DNA of 64,000 nt from Congeria kusceri (Eukaryota; Mollusca; Bivalvia; Myida; Dreissenidae): NCBI GenBank assembly GCA_027627225.1, contig CM051038.1, positions 47,268,843 to 47,332,842 on the forward strand, read 5' to 3'. Below, one piece after another: positions 24,090 to 36,034 of this stretch. The notes below the pieces were generated by a model. The model was not told the origin of the DNA and did not search any database. It was given only the letters and a program-made list of their open reading frames with translations. The first letter of the stretch is position 1. Each line of letters starts with the position of its first letter. A program made the translations under genes and the position numbers.

Positions 24090-26991
24090 CTATACCAAAA
24101 AAGAAATTTTCGCTAAGTTTGAATGTACATAATATTTTAAAGTATGAATATTGTCTTTCTGTATACAATGATAATTCATTGAAAGATATTTCAAACAACA
24201 AGCTTCAGTTTGTAATAAATGACCAGTTATTTCTAGAGACCTTTTCAATGGAAATTAGAGGGGTTGAAATCTCATATGGGTCTTGTAAGAAAAAAATGCA
24301 AAATAAATTGGAAATAAATATTGAATCCAAATTAGAAGAACTTGAAGCAGATTTAAACTTTGATAATGAAAAAAAGTATAATAATCTAAGAAACAGATTA
24401 AACATGTTAAAAGAAAATACATTAAATGGTAATATAATAAGATGAAAACCTAAATGGGTTGCAGTGGGTAAAAAAACAACACAATTTTTTCTTAGCCTTA
24501 AAAAGTAACTACTTGAGTAAAGTGATTCCTAAAATACAGTTAGAAGATGGTCAAACAATAAACAAACAGGAGGTTATTTTATAGGACACTGAGATATTTT
24601 ATCAGAATTTATATACAAAACAGATCACTTCTGATCATTTTGACATTTAAAATGATTTTTTAATAATAATACAACAAAATTGTCATTGGTAGAATCCTTG
24701 AAGTTAGAAGGTCATGTAACATTAAAGGAAGCTATTGAATGTCTTTATAGGATGAAAAATGACTAAAGTCCAGTTTCAGATGGCTTCACCTCAATCTTTT
24801 TCAAAATGTTCTGGAAACACTTGGGTAGCTTTGTTGTTAGATCACTCAATTATTCTTTTGACAATGGTTTCATGTCAGTCACTCAAAGGCAGGGTATTAT
24901 TACTTGTATTCCAAAAGAAGATAAGTCTAGAATGTTCCTAAAATAATTGGAGACCAATCACCCTGTTAAATATTATTTATAAAATTGCTTCTGGCTGTAC
25001 AGCAAATAGAAATAAATCAATATTACCCAAAATCATTGATAAATAATAGATTGGATTCCGTAAAGGTATATATATTGGGGGAAATACTCGTCTTTTATTT
25101 GACATAATAAATTTTACTGAAGAAACTAGCCTGAATTACTTTTACTGATTGATTTTGAGAACGCATTCGACTCATTGTCTGGGAATTTTATTTATAAAGC
25201 CTTGGAATTCTATAATTTTGGTCCAGAAATAATAAAATGGATAAAAATCTTCTATACAGACATTTGCTAGGCAATTACGCAGTGTGATGTCTTTCAAATT
25301 TCTTTGCTATTGAGAAGGGCTGCCGGCAGGGAGATCCACTTTCCCCGTATATTTTTATACTCTGTACTGAGTTACGAACTCAACAAATAAAATTAAACAC
25401 GAATAAAAAATAAATTATGGTAAATAAAATATCTCTCTTTGCTGATGATACATCAATATTTTTAGATGGAACTGAAAAATCCCTCAAAGAGACCCTAAAT
25501 GTTATAAATTTTGACAAAACAAATGTTGTCTTGAACGGAAGCAAGAAATACAGCAGCATTATATAAAACTAAATATAAATAAAAATGGGAAACATCCAGT
25601 TTTAAAATACTAGGTATTAATTTCCATGTCGACTTAGAAAAAATCATAGATATAAACTATAAAGATAAAATTACATAACTTGAACATGCAATCAACTTTT
25701 GAAAGAAACGAACTTCAACCCCAATTGGTAGAGTTACAGTAATAAAAGCTTTTTATTGCCAATCCTTACTGATTTATTCAACTCCTTGCCAAATCCAAAT
25801 TTAATATACTTGATTTTATTGAAACAAATATATACACTCCTCTTTGATTTCATGTGGAATGGAATTGCGAAAGTGAAAGAAACCGTTATTATAAAATCGT
25901 ATGCCGAAGGTGGAAAAATAAAGGAGCTTGGGTCTCAATATTGAACTATTTAATACATGTGGATACTGACAAATTACTTTACTGTGGTAAATATTATTTT
26001 GACCTCAAACTAAAAAATTGTAAAAATGCTTTTTGGACAGATGTGCTTAAATCCTAATCAGACTTTATATATGTTTAGACAACTGCAAAGATATAAATAT
26101 ATAAGAAATGCACCTGTTGTATAATCACAACATAAGGATCAGTAATAAGCCATTATTTAATTGGACTTTTATAATAAAAATAAAATACTTATAAATGACA
26201 TTATTTCTAATACTGGTCAACTTCTGTCAAGAGAAGAAATAGCTGCCAATCTTGGAATCAATATTGATTTCATAACATATCATGTTTTGATTCCATCCTT
26301 TAAAAGGCCGTTTAAGGATAATTCCCAAATTTTTAAAGAAAATGGTCTATTACTGCCAATGCCAATTATATGTATAGTGCATAACTCCACACAGGAAATA
26401 TATAAAATACTTAATTGTATTGATGATATTCCCACAAGTAGGGCTAAATGGAATGCAACCTACGATTTTGATGGAGATCAATGGAAACATATATATTCAT
26501 TACCCTTTTAAAGATACTAACATCCAATGGCTACAGTATAGAATATTACACAGAATTCCATCAGTAAACGATCATCTTAAAAAATAGGGTTGTAAAACTC
26601 AAATGTACGTTCATTTGGTGAAAGATGTGAAGAAACAATTTACCACTTATTCTTTGAATGCTATCACACGAAAAGTATTATAGATTACATTAACTCTTCT
26701 TTAGAAAATGAACCTAGAAAAATAACTCTGACAAAAGAAACAATTAAATTTGGTAGCAACAGCACAACAGCTGAAAATATATTAATATTGTTGTTTAAAT
26801 ATTATGGCTTTCTCTGTAAAAAATCATGTAAAAGACATCCGGCAGGACACCAAACACAAATCTATTTAGACATAGCCTCTATTTTTTACTTAGATATGAA
26901 AAATGTAAAATTGAAAGATTCAGATCAGACTGAAATAGACAAATTCAATAACATGTGGTTTCTTGTTGAAAGATTTACAATAAGCAACTAA
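24090..26991 (+). pseudogene. L1/Tx1-like LINE ORF2 fragment, plus strand, decayed
   Basis: Same family as the copy at 62.6 kb: DQLFLETFSMEIRG at 24119-24445 corresponds to DQLFLDTLLMEIRG near 63500. Further on are WRPITLLNIIYKIASG (24940), LIDFENAFDSLSGN (25145), FADDTSIFLDGTEKS (25440), a thumb trace (STPIGRVTVIKAF, 25710), FDFMWNGIAK (25845) and connection DFYNKNKILINDI (26161). A degenerate zinc-binding end near 26610-26680 and a final stop at 26989 follow. Numerous stops and shifts break it; endonuclease is absent, so it is 5' truncated at about 24090. Confidence 0.88.
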
Positions 26992-27034
26992 TGTAAATAC
27001 TTAAAAGAATAATTAAATACCTTAATCAATCTAG

Positions 27035-28200
27035 ATTATAATTGTTGGCTGTATGTTTGTTATAAATTTTATATTTTGTAATGCATGATTTTCTTCTCAG
27101 CCTCCCATTTTCACACAATACATGACTTAAACATAATAACATACATACCACCTACATATTCTTGGCTGTATGTTTGTTATACATTTTGTTTTTTTAATGC
27201 ATGGTTTTCTTCATTGCCTTCCTTTGCCAGAAAACACATGTTTTAAACATAACAAAATACATATTTTACACTAAAACCCCGCTTTGTGACCACCTCGTTT
27301 TTACAACCACCCCGCTAAAGCGGACACTTTTTAAAAGACCCGATTGTTTTCCTTTATATTTAAATGATCGCAAACCTCGATTATACTGGCACCCCGCTAT
27401 TCCGTATTATGACTACTAATCCCAGACCGAAAGTACAAAATAATGCTCAAAATAACCCGGTTATTGCGACCAGTATCATTTGGTCGTTGACACTTAACAA
27501 CATCCACATACAACATATGCCGTGGTGATAACATAATGCTTTGCGGTATAAATGGAACGTGTGAAAAACAATGTTACAACTGATTTGATAAGGGATTAGC
27601 ACTTCGACTGTGTCTCAGATTACGTTAATTGAAACTATCTGGCTGTTAGTCGGCAACACTGATGAATGCTGAACGGTGAATGGGCTTAGTTAATAAAGGT
27701 TTAATTAATTTCCGACTTAATGTAAAATTCATATCCATACCTATAAGTTACATAATTTGTATTCATTAAAACATTTGTGAAGACTCGTAGGAATGTTCGT
27801 TTTCCATTCATTATTCATTATTTTCATTAAAACTTTTAATTACACAGACGTTTTAAAAATAATGTACTGACTCATTCTGCCGTACATCGATAATACGACC
27901 ACCTCCCTATTAAGACGAATTGTTAAGACCCCGAAGTGGTCGTATCAGCGGGATTTTACTGTACTTACATGTTTTTGGCTGTATGTTTGTTATAAATTAT
28001 ATATTTTGTTGTGCATGATTTGCTTCTTTGCCTTCCAGTTCCAGACAATGCATATTTTAAACACAATAACATACAAATTACTTTAATAGAGCTGGATGTA
28101 TGTTTCCTATAAATTCTTTTTTTTTGTAATGCATGTCTTTCTTCTTTGCCTTCCAGTTCCAGACAATACATGTTTTTTAACATAAGAACTTACAAATTGC
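27035..28200. repeat. Four-copy tandem repeat of about 120 bp, split by a DNA transposon
   Basis: Units begin ttggctgtatgtttgttat and contain ttttgtaatgcatg, tcttctttgccttcc, 'cagacaatacatg' and acataacatacaaa. Copies start near 27044, 27163, 27967 and 28087. The second and third are separated by the element at 27269-27961. Confidence 0.8.
27269..27961. mobile_element. Non-autonomous pogo/Tigger-like DNA transposon
   Basis: The 693-bp element starts CACTAAAACCCCGCTTTGTG and its other end, read inward, is CAGTAAAATCCCGCTGATAC; both continue into ACCACCTCG/ACCACTTCG. It is flanked by TA on both sides (27267-27268, 27962-27963), the target of Tc1/mariner-pogo transposases. The CAGTAAAACCCCG-type terminus is typical of pogo/Tigger elements. 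No transposase is encoded. Removing it rejoins two units of the surrounding tandem repeat, confirming the boundaries. Confidence 0.8.
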
Positions 28201-28515
28201 TAACATGCTGTATTTACACTACCTCGTTGTGAGACATATAATATGTACTAATTTGCCAATTTCTGTACATTCAATATTATATGTGCCTTTCATTGGTCTT
28301 TTTAAAGTGTGATAAAGGGGGCTTCCCCGACCCCCCCCCCACACTCATTCGAGAGGGGATTATAAAGGAATTTATAAGGAAACAAATATATGACTGAAAT
28401 CTTTTGTTTGTGCTATGAGTTTGGGTTATGAATCTACTGGGATTAACCAGTCGATTTTGCAAACCACACCGATTTTACAATAGCCACATGTATTTTTTTG
28501 AGTACATCTCTTACA
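28201..28515. other. Spacer with a C-run
   Basis: A 12-base C-rich run occurs near 28330 (cgaccccccccccc). No gene seen. Confidence 0.4.
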
Positions 28516-28774
28516 TTACCGTGACAATTTGGCATGTACTTTACGAAAGTTACTTTTTGTAAATAACTCAATCTCTCTGATACGCCTTTTTAAATTAATT
28601 ATTTCGCCTAACTGCACCGTATTTTTCACCAAGGTAGATTTTCTATTTCTATCATCAGGCGCGTTCCGATCCAGGCGTGGTAGAGGTCTTTTCATTGGAA
28701 CGCCCTTGATCTGTATCCCCAGCTACCGACGGCTCTTTGACGATACACTCCACCTTCGTGAAGACCGCATGCAC
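28516..28774 (-). pseudogene. Possible cytoplasmic-tail exon of GABA-B-like gene
   Basis: After an acceptor-like AAATAG, a minus-strand frame reads VHAVFTKVECIVKEPSVAG, then a Ser/Thr-rich GRSNEKTSTTPGSERA and a stop. The alternate frame carries on past it with VQLGEIINLKRRIREIEL, which looks like a short coiled coil. GABA-B subunits end in a Ser-rich tail with a coiled coil used in heterodimer assembly, so this may be the tail exon with one frameshift. The resemblance is compositional, not sequence-specific. Confidence 0.3.
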
Positions 28775-29316
28775 CTATTTTTAGAAATGAATCGGTGGTA
28801 GAAGCACAGTAACCGTTATATCACTAATTTAGTTGAAAAGTGAGTTTCACAAAATGACGTACTAATGACTTATCATCCAACAATTGTAAATAAATACACA
28901 TAATTTGTAATTATTAGCTATTACACGTGGATATATTTTTTCAAGTCTTATATTGTCCAACACAGGATTTTACTGTGTAATATTTATAGTTTTGACAATT
29001 GTTGTAATCACACCGTCTTTTTACTGACACAATTGTCTTTGAAACATAGCCCTTAACTAGGGCATTTACCCTGCGAATGTTACTTAAAGGATTTGACCAC
29101 ATTAAGTGAAATGCTGACAATGTTTAACAACGCAGTTTTCAAGATAATTGTAGTTCTGTTGGATGGTTTGGAATCAGTCAAACAGATTAAATAAAGTGTG
29201 CGAAAATATTGACTAATATATAATGAGAGTGTACCTGAAACCAAGTCTCCAATTTAACATCCCGATTATCAAAATATCCCCGAGTAACTTAAACAAAAAT
29301 GTAGAAAAGTAAACAC

Positions 29317-29500
29317 CTTATAACACAAAGAGCTGTGTAAGTGTTGTGCCGAAAATCAGGAACACGGATGTGATCCCGTAGAGAAGCACCACCTGGTTGA
29401 CAAGAACCAACGAAAGCGTGAGGCCCACGTCACTTAGTATGACCACGTTGTAGAGACAAAGTCCGATTTGGTGCTAGTCGTTGAGAGCTTCAATCTTCAC
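29317..29500 (-). pseudogene. GABA-B-like exon: TM6-TM7, with in-frame TAG
   Basis: An acceptor (AATTTCAG) precedes VKIEALND-stop-HQIGLCLYNVVIL, then GLTLSLVLVNQVV and GITSVFLIFGTTLTQLFVL. It aligns with the TM6-TM7 block of GABA-B receptors, where a serine normally follows 'ALND'; here the codon is TAG (29474-29476), one substitution from TCG. The frame also hits TAA at 29318-29320, where the family has a VFVPK-type end of TM7, so the last codons are mutated or shifted. A donor-like AAG|GTGTTT follows. Enters in phase 0, matching the exon at 30030. Confidence 0.88.
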
Positions 29501-30029
29501 CTGAAATTCGTTGGCACCAATACACATTTCTATCAATATCGTATCTAAAATGTATTTATTGTAAAGACTACAATATTTAAATAATTATATTTACAATCGT
29601 ATAAATACCAAACACGAGAATGTAATATCAAACGTGAAATTGATTTCCAACAATAACAGCTAATGATCGACAAAATACTATAGCCGAATATCGGAGACCA
29701 ACACACGGTCGATAAAAAAATTAACATATCCTTCACCAACACTTAAATGTCATTCTAATCATACCGTCAGTTTTTGCCTTTATTTTGAAAATAAATGAAA
29801 ACAAACATCTTACTATATCACGCGAACGCATACAATGCCGTCACGAAAATCAGCAAATGTACATCATTTTACTGTGTTTGCTATATTGCAGTGTGGAAAT
29901 ACATCTAAGATTATGCCACGGCGTGTTATTTGTTCAATCCGATGTGATACACTTATTTGGTTTGACTTCCGGTACTTACGAAGGACAATCATAATCTTCA
30001 GAATTGGGTGACATTCAATCTCTATATAC

Positions 30030-30176
30030 ATGTCGTGTTTCCCAAGCAAGAAAGGCCCCAAACGAGAGCAGCATGCCTTCAATGATGTAGATGGTCCACA
30101 CACAGTACGTAGATTCCTTGGAGATGCACGTGAGCACGAAGAAGCGCACTTGCTCGTCATTTCCGACAACGACTAT
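30030..30176 (-). CDS. GABA-B-like exon: extracellular loop 2 and TM5
   Basis: 49 codons with an acceptor (TGTTTGTTAG) and donor (CAT|GTATAT), phase 0 at both ends. Reads IVVVGNDEQVRFFVLTCISK, then STYCVWTIYIIEGMLLSFG, then AFLAWETRH. This matches the family pattern of a conserved loop-2 cysteine (the one disulphide-bonded to TM3) ahead of 'W-GI-Y-YKG-L---G-FLAWETR'. The reading frame is undamaged. It joins in frame to 30756 upstream and 29500 downstream. Confidence 0.9.
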
Positions 30177-30504
30177 CTAACAAACATTATACGACAGATG
30201 CTGACGAGTTGATGGAGAAGGTATTTGCAAACAAAATAGTTTATGGTCAATAATTGTATACCATTAACATCAAATTATTTTCAGGGCAACAAATATTACC
30301 CCTAAACATAGAAACAACAAACACTCAAATATTAATACAACTGGGGTCATCGAATGAGAGCGGTCAATGCTTTGATTTTGGGTTTTTCACAATCGAGCTG
30401 AAATGAATTTACTAGGTTAACTATAAGTAAAATAAACTCCAGAAGAGAAGACCGTATTAACATCCTCAGGTCCTTAAGGCAAGTGACCAAAAGACTAAAA
30501 CTAA
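30177..30504. other. Intron of the GABA-B-like gene
   Basis: Intronic by position; no separate feature seen. Confidence 0.5.
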
Positions 30505-30718
30505 TGAGGCCTGTCGTGGGAAACTCGGGCTTACTGCATGTGCGTAAAGTGTCGTCCCGGATTAGCCTGTGTATTCCGCACAGGCTAATTCCGAGACGAC
30601 ACTTTCCGCCTACAGTGGATTCATGTTTAGAATTGACTTTCTTGAACCAGAAAATACCATCAAAGCGCAAAGCGCCGTCTTGGATATGAATTAAGCCCAA
30701 TTTATCCACGACACGACT
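30505..30718. mobile_element. Double-hairpin MITE-like repeat, copy A
   Basis: Outer ends: TGAGGCCTGTCGTGGGAAAC and the inverse of atttatccacgacacgac. Inner hairpin: AAGTGTCGTCCCGGATTAGC ... inverse arm ending in cgagacgacactt, around 30547-30604. The second hairpin is degraded (cgccgtcttggat). It sits 37 bases from the donor of the TM4 exon. Confidence 0.85.
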
Positions 30719-30755
30719 CTAATACACTCCATATCTTGCTGTTTTGTTTCCATAC

Positions 30756-30878
30756 CTCACTGTCCAACTCATGTCTCTTCACCTCAAACGGACTAACGAC
30801 CTGCCACACGACCAAAATCGCGGTAAGGAACGCCACAAGGACGGCGATGATGGCTAGGAGCTGAATGTCTTTAATTGT
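30756..30878 (-). CDS. GABA-B-like exon: TM4
   Basis: 41 codons, phase 0 at both ends, with a strong acceptor (ACATTTTCAG) and donor (GTGAG|GTATGG). Reads TIKDIQLLAIIAVLVAFLTA then ILVVWQVVSPFEVKRHELDS. The short IKDxQLL start, long hydrophobic helix and W-Q-x-V-x-P motif at its end are diagnostic of TM4 in GABA-B receptors. No disruption in this exon. Confidence 0.92.
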
Positions 30879-33095
30879 CTGAAAATGTAACGAAAAGTGT
30901 CCAAAAGTGTTAACGTACTTCCAGACATAAATCCAATGCAAAGGTGAAATTTATTGCCATCAGAACAAATGATTAAACCTACCTTCATGTGGCCTGTTAT
31001 GTATATCAGACACATAAGGGAACACTCTGTGTTTATTTACCGTTCAATAAAAAAAAAAACACACTAATCCAAGTAAAACTGTATATAAATGAGCATTTAT
31101 TTTCATGCAGAACATCATGGTGTCACGGATTAAATCAGAATATTTGCCTTTTAAAATTGTAATATATCTTGTGGACAATATTATTGCAATTTCGTTACAA
31201 ATGCATAATTTTATATATTATTCTAATAACAATACATTTCAAATATCTCAACAAATTTTACAACTCTTTGTATGTGCCATCAACAAGCATAACTCCAACA
31301 TAATATGCATTTATGACATGTCTGTGAATTTCAATCTTATCGACTAGTGTGCGCTAACTTTCAAATTCTCTTCATTCATTAGTGTTTTATCGAGAAGGAC
31401 GTATGGATATGGCGACACGGTGGAACCCTTATCAGCGAATGCACGAATGTTCATCAAAACCGATAAAATACAAATAGTGGCCACATCTACCTTAGTGTGT
31501 GAACGTATTTGTTGTGTTTTCTTAACAGTTCTTATTAAATTCGGATGTCAGAGACAATAAAGGGTTGACACATAAAGTTTCATCATAAAGTACCATATAC
31601 TGCTCACGCATGTTTAAGTCGAAAAGCGAGTCAAATCGATGACTTTTTTAGTTTAAATATCTTATCCTACATAAAAAGCTATTAAAACTCGATATCGGTA
31701 TACTTTGTATTTAATGTTTAATTCAAATTTCAGCTTGTTTAATGAATGTATCAGAAATATATAGTGCGATTAAGTGGATGGGTGTAAAAAATGTCGTCTT
31801 ATGTTCCCAGCGATTTAATATTTTTCTTGGCACCACTGGTCATTGAAATTAAACTTTATCATAAAGCTTCAGTATAAGGTACAAAGTCGGCAGTACTTTG
31901 GTGATTAGTTCATTTCAAGCGTATATGGTTCCTACTATTTCGTTTACGAGACATATTCGTCCATCAGCCCGTTCGTTCTTTTTGAAGGAAAAACAAGAGT
32001 GAATAGCACATTTGACTGCACAAATTATGAGCATGTGCGTGTTTTGATTGATGATATTCACTATGGAAATAGGTCATTTCACTTACAAAAGTTTCAGCCC
32101 AATACTTTTCAACACTGATTAAATGTAACTCAATAAATGCCTAAAACATGTACATTTATATATTATAACGTAAGTTGCTAGCCAAAAGAAGCTGTTATGG
32201 ATAGGATCACCATGAGGGACTTTTACAAATAATTGTGTATGTATACGTTCGAAGATAGTCAGTTACGAGCTTTCTCATGTGAAACGATGTTCTCGATCTA
32301 TTTTAAATACGCGCGTAGTTAAAACGCGCATAAAATATGAAATATTGCTGACACAACAGACGGACGTACAGACGAACATACATGTCTCTCGAACAGAATA
32401 AGGCGAGATATATAAATTTTTTTTAAAGAACAGACGTGCATTGGATGATAATGTTTTGTCCAAAAACTAGTTTCGTGATAAAGTTTTATTGCGCTGACCA
32501 GTGGTGCCGAGACAAATATGACATCGCTGGGACGTGGTGCCGTATTTGTGTACGCACACAAAACGCTGCATTTTTCATATCAAACATGGTACAAATATCC
32601 AATTTGGTGCGAATTCTAATGGAACCTTGGACAAATGTCTACAGATTTAGATTTTCGGAAAATTAGCTATTTATTAAGGAACTTATGTTTAAACTTGAAA
32701 CAAGTCGTTGATTTGACACAAGGTTCAATTTTTCCTCAGATGTATTAAAAACGTGCACAGTCGTTATTGCCCCTGACATCCATCCAAAGGTAATATGAAT
32801 AATTAAGTCAATTAAACAATACAGTAAAGAAAGGAATATAACCTTTGTCTGTGTTTTATCGCTTTCACTGAACAGTGGTACATTCGCTGACCAGGAGCCG
32901 GTTCTACGGTGTGGTGGCGCTTACTTTAAAAAGGCCATATTGTTAAAAAACTAAAAAAAAAAAACACTAGGTATTATATGTTACTTGAAAAAAAAATCGA
33001 ACACGTAATTTAATACCGAATGATTCATTTAAAAGGTTTGATCATTAATTTATGACACACTGCACGATACATATTGAATGTTTGTATTATATAAA
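30879..33095. other. Intron of the GABA-B-like gene where TM3 is expected
   Basis: A phase 0-0 exon carrying TM3 and intracellular loop 2 should lie between 30878 and 37167. I could not find it on the minus strand. The stretch is AT-rich; an 83-bp repeat copy occupies 32069-32151. Confidence 0.5.
32069..32151 (+). repeat. 83-bp direct repeat, copy 1
   Basis: Begins ataggtcatttcacttacaa and ends taaatgcctaaaacatgt; the second copy is at 33112-33195 in the same orientation with a handful of differences. Confidence 0.9.
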
Positions 33096-33111
33096 TATGG
33101 ACTTTTAGTGT

Positions 33112-33195
33112 ATAGGTCATTTCACTTACAAAAGCTTCAGCCCAATATGTTTTAACACTGATTAAATGTAACTCAATAAATGCCTAAAAACATGT
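33112..33195 (+). repeat. 83-bp direct repeat, copy 2
   Basis: Begins ataggtcatttcacttacaa like copy 1 at 32069 and ends in aaatgcctaaaaacatgt. Confidence 0.9.
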
Positions 33196-33832
33196 GATGC
33201 TGCTCAGCAAAATCCATTTTATTTGGCCCCGGTTGCCTTCCATGACTTCCATGTATTTCTTTTTTCACCTATTCTGGCCTTTCCATATCTTTATCCGTAA
33301 ATACTGGTGATTTCGGGCCATGAATCAACATCCTAGTTGTTTCTGGTGTTGCACTCTTTTCACTAGCGGTCCCTAGCCACAGCTCCTCTTAGACTATTTG
33401 TTTTTGTCCATGTTACATCCATTTCTCATATATACTGATAACTGTTAGTCACATAACTGGACATGGGAACTTTTATAACACTTGCCTTCTTGTTCAGAAT
33501 CATTTATTATGGTATGTCACTTGGGCGCATGTTTGCCACTTTTTATATTCTTGCAGCGGTCAGGATGTTTCCAGCTACTACAAGTTTATACCTCATAACA
33601 ATTTCATGCAGACTCTGGGGTTACTTTCAAGTTCACTAGCGTTTTACATTTGCTTTACAACCACTTTGATGTTATGCAGTCTGCTTGACAAACCTTGTCA
33701 CAGGTCAGCACCGTATTACTGTGGAATTTAGCTAGGCATTTCTGACAGTCCGGTGTTTTTTATTATTATTGATGATACATGATTGTAATGATTGGTGAAG
33801 AAAGTGAAGGATGAAAGTAGGGACCATGTTCT

Positions 33833-33903
33833 GGACCGGGAATTGAACCCCGGACATTCCGCTCTCAAATCCAGTGCATTACCACTAGACTAAAGAGGCC
33901 CCC
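33833..33903 (-). mobile_element. tRNA-derived SINE head
   Basis: Minus strand: TAGTCTAGTGGTAATGCA resembles a D-arm/A box, and CCGGG-TTCAATT-CCCGG forms a perfect T-arm with a B box. The anticodon arm does not pair properly and no acceptor stem is formed, so this is a tRNA-derived SINE or tRNA relic. Confidence 0.6.
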
Positions 33904-33957
33904 AAAATCCATATGAATATGGATTTTGCTGTGCACCATCACAGCTAAAAGTCCATA

Positions 33958-35340
33958 CTTGTTTTATTATATGACCTAAAAATAATCGACAGCGGATGAA
34001 ATAGTAGCAAAGAAAACAGCACATGTGCATTTGTTTCAATCATAATATCAACACACTGTTTAATATCATATTCAAATATCATTTTATATAACGAATTTCA
34101 TTATCACTGTTCATTTTAGCGTTCTAAAAGAATATGTCGTATGGTAAAAATATCATTATATAACTATCGTTTATCTAGCATCAATACATACTGAATTCAA
34201 CATTAAAATATGGGTTAAAGCGTATTCGCTACTAGCACATTCTTTTTCCCTATTATTTATAAGATCTAATTATAGCCTGACTACATTTAATGTCAACACA
34301 AACACGCGGTCGATTTCGGCAATAATCGGAATGCATATTTACAACTGTGTAGTCGTAAATGACGTCACTGTGTAATATTATCTGATATTTGCACGGCTGA
34401 GGTAAAACTGTGCAACACCATATATGATTTTCTTTTGAGGATGTGTCGTTAAGCCATTCAAATAACGTTTATTATAACGTTTATAAGTCATATTACAATG
34501 CAAGTTATAAGACTAGTGACAATATGAGCGTCTGGCTAATGGAGCTCAATAGCAGTTTTCCGTGAATTGTTTACAGGAAACAAATCAGGACGCAATTTTA
34601 TTCACAGACGACAAATCTACCGAACAAATGCGTACTCTAAAAACAACTAGTAGAAGAAAACACGACCAGTCTATTAAAATAATTTTCAGCAATGATGAAA
34701 TAACTAAAATATTTTTGGGGGTTTCAATATGTCTATAACATGTCTAAAAGAAGCGTAGTTTTTCATGGATTAAGAAATTCAAAGTGCCTATCAAACGACA
34801 TTATTGTTTCATAAAAATTTCCGTTCAATTTTTTTTGGCAAAGGGATGTTCCGATTTCGTTTCATAAAAAACACATTTAGTATTAATGGTGTATGATGCG
34901 TCATGACAAAATATTCAAAACAAAAAACTATAACACAACTTCCTCTTAAATAATTATACATTTCAAGATTATATTATTTGAGTATAATTCAAATCATTCG
35001 TTTATTATATTTTACCTCACACGCGTTGGAAATGTGGTTGAACATTTCCGAGAATAAATAACAACGAAAATAATTCAAAATACCTCACCGTTGTCATGAT
35101 GTAAACACGTATACTAAATGCACTTAATAACACTTCATCCTAATAAGATATGTAGCGTGTCAAAACTTTTGTTTTGTACTTAGTATCTGTTTATCTTATT
35201 ATATAATGTTCTGTAACATAATATCTAGAAAGGAAAATGCCAAGTATGTCCATATTCTGCCAAATAGTACGGTTACATCGATTATTGTAATAGTGTGCAT
35301 GTTCAAGTAGTTGTGCAATCTCATTAAAAATCTTCTCCAG
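33958..35340. other. Intron stretch
   Basis: Contains one CRE palindrome (TGACGTCA, 34360-34367). No exon seen. Confidence 0.4.
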
Positions 35341-35344
35341 TCTA

Positions 35345-35615
35345 CTGTATTATCCGCTGACTGGATCTGATGACTTCGCATTAGGGGTCATGTTCAGATG
35401 ACCTTTTCAGGAGCCATTCAAACTGTTGCCTTCAAAATGTTTTGGTATAACTTCATATCAACCTCATTAAACTCATCCCCAGTCTGACGCTACTATATTA
35501 TCCGCTGACTGGATCTGATGACTACGCATTAGGCGTCACGTTTAGATGAACTTTTCAGGAGCCATTCAAATTGCTGCCTTCTAAATGTTTTGGTATAACT
35601 TCATTTATAAACCAC
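35345..35615. repeat. Two-copy tandem repeat, 148-bp unit
   Basis: tatccgctgactggatctga at 35351 recurs at 35499, and gtttggtataacttcat-type ends recur likewise. Shared phrases include cttttcaggagccattcaaa. The second unit is slightly shorter at its end. Confidence 0.9.
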
Positions 35616-36034
35616 AACTGCTATGCACGAAATTAGCGTGAACTTCGGATGTTTACTCGCCTAAGGCACCACTATATCCATTGTTATCCGCGTAAAATTT
35701 AATTGTAAATGATTTATTCCTAAGGATCAGCTGGAAATGCATCACTTTCTAAAAACTGTTGCCAAATATAGCTATGCAAAAGGCTATTTCATTGGGCGCA
35801 GCAGGGCTGAAGGTCATTTGAACGTGACCTGTTATACGATGTCTTCAGATCCTAACAATGTTAGGAATTGATTGTAATGAGATTTCGTGTGGACTTAGCA
35901 ATACATTAATAGTCGGAGGAAACATCATTTTCAAACAAAATCATTTCTTATCAAATTCTTACCCTTTTCAAAAGCTTTTTGTTTGTAAAGATCCGGTAGA
36001 CACGCCAAGTTTTTGAGAAAAGCGCACTGAAAGC
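35616..36034. other. Intron stretch
   Basis: Nothing recognised. Confidence 0.4.

Larger units (their letters stand above)
33096..33957. mobile_element. Inverted-repeat-bounded element of about 860 bp
   Basis: Outer inverted repeat TATGGACTTTTAG (33096-33108) pairs with CTAAAAGTCCATA (33945-33957). An inner pair, cagcaaaatccat near 33205 and atggattttgctg near 33920, lies in the same geometry. The left part contains copy 2 of the 83-bp repeat and the right part a tRNA-like SINE head. It could be a foldback or MITE that captured other repeats; no protein is encoded. Confidence 0.5.

Noticed and set aside
28529..28801. 90-codon plus frame
   Set aside because: Opposite the possible receptor tail exon; arginine-rich composition without domain or splice support.
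30030..30212. Plus-strand 60-codon frame
   Set aside because: Shadow of the TM5 exon on the minus strand.
33833..33903. A functional tRNA gene (also the heads at 17860, 44130 and 51540)
   Set aside because: Good A and B boxes, but the anticodon arms mispair and the acceptor stems do not form; each is followed by a SINE body or repeat.
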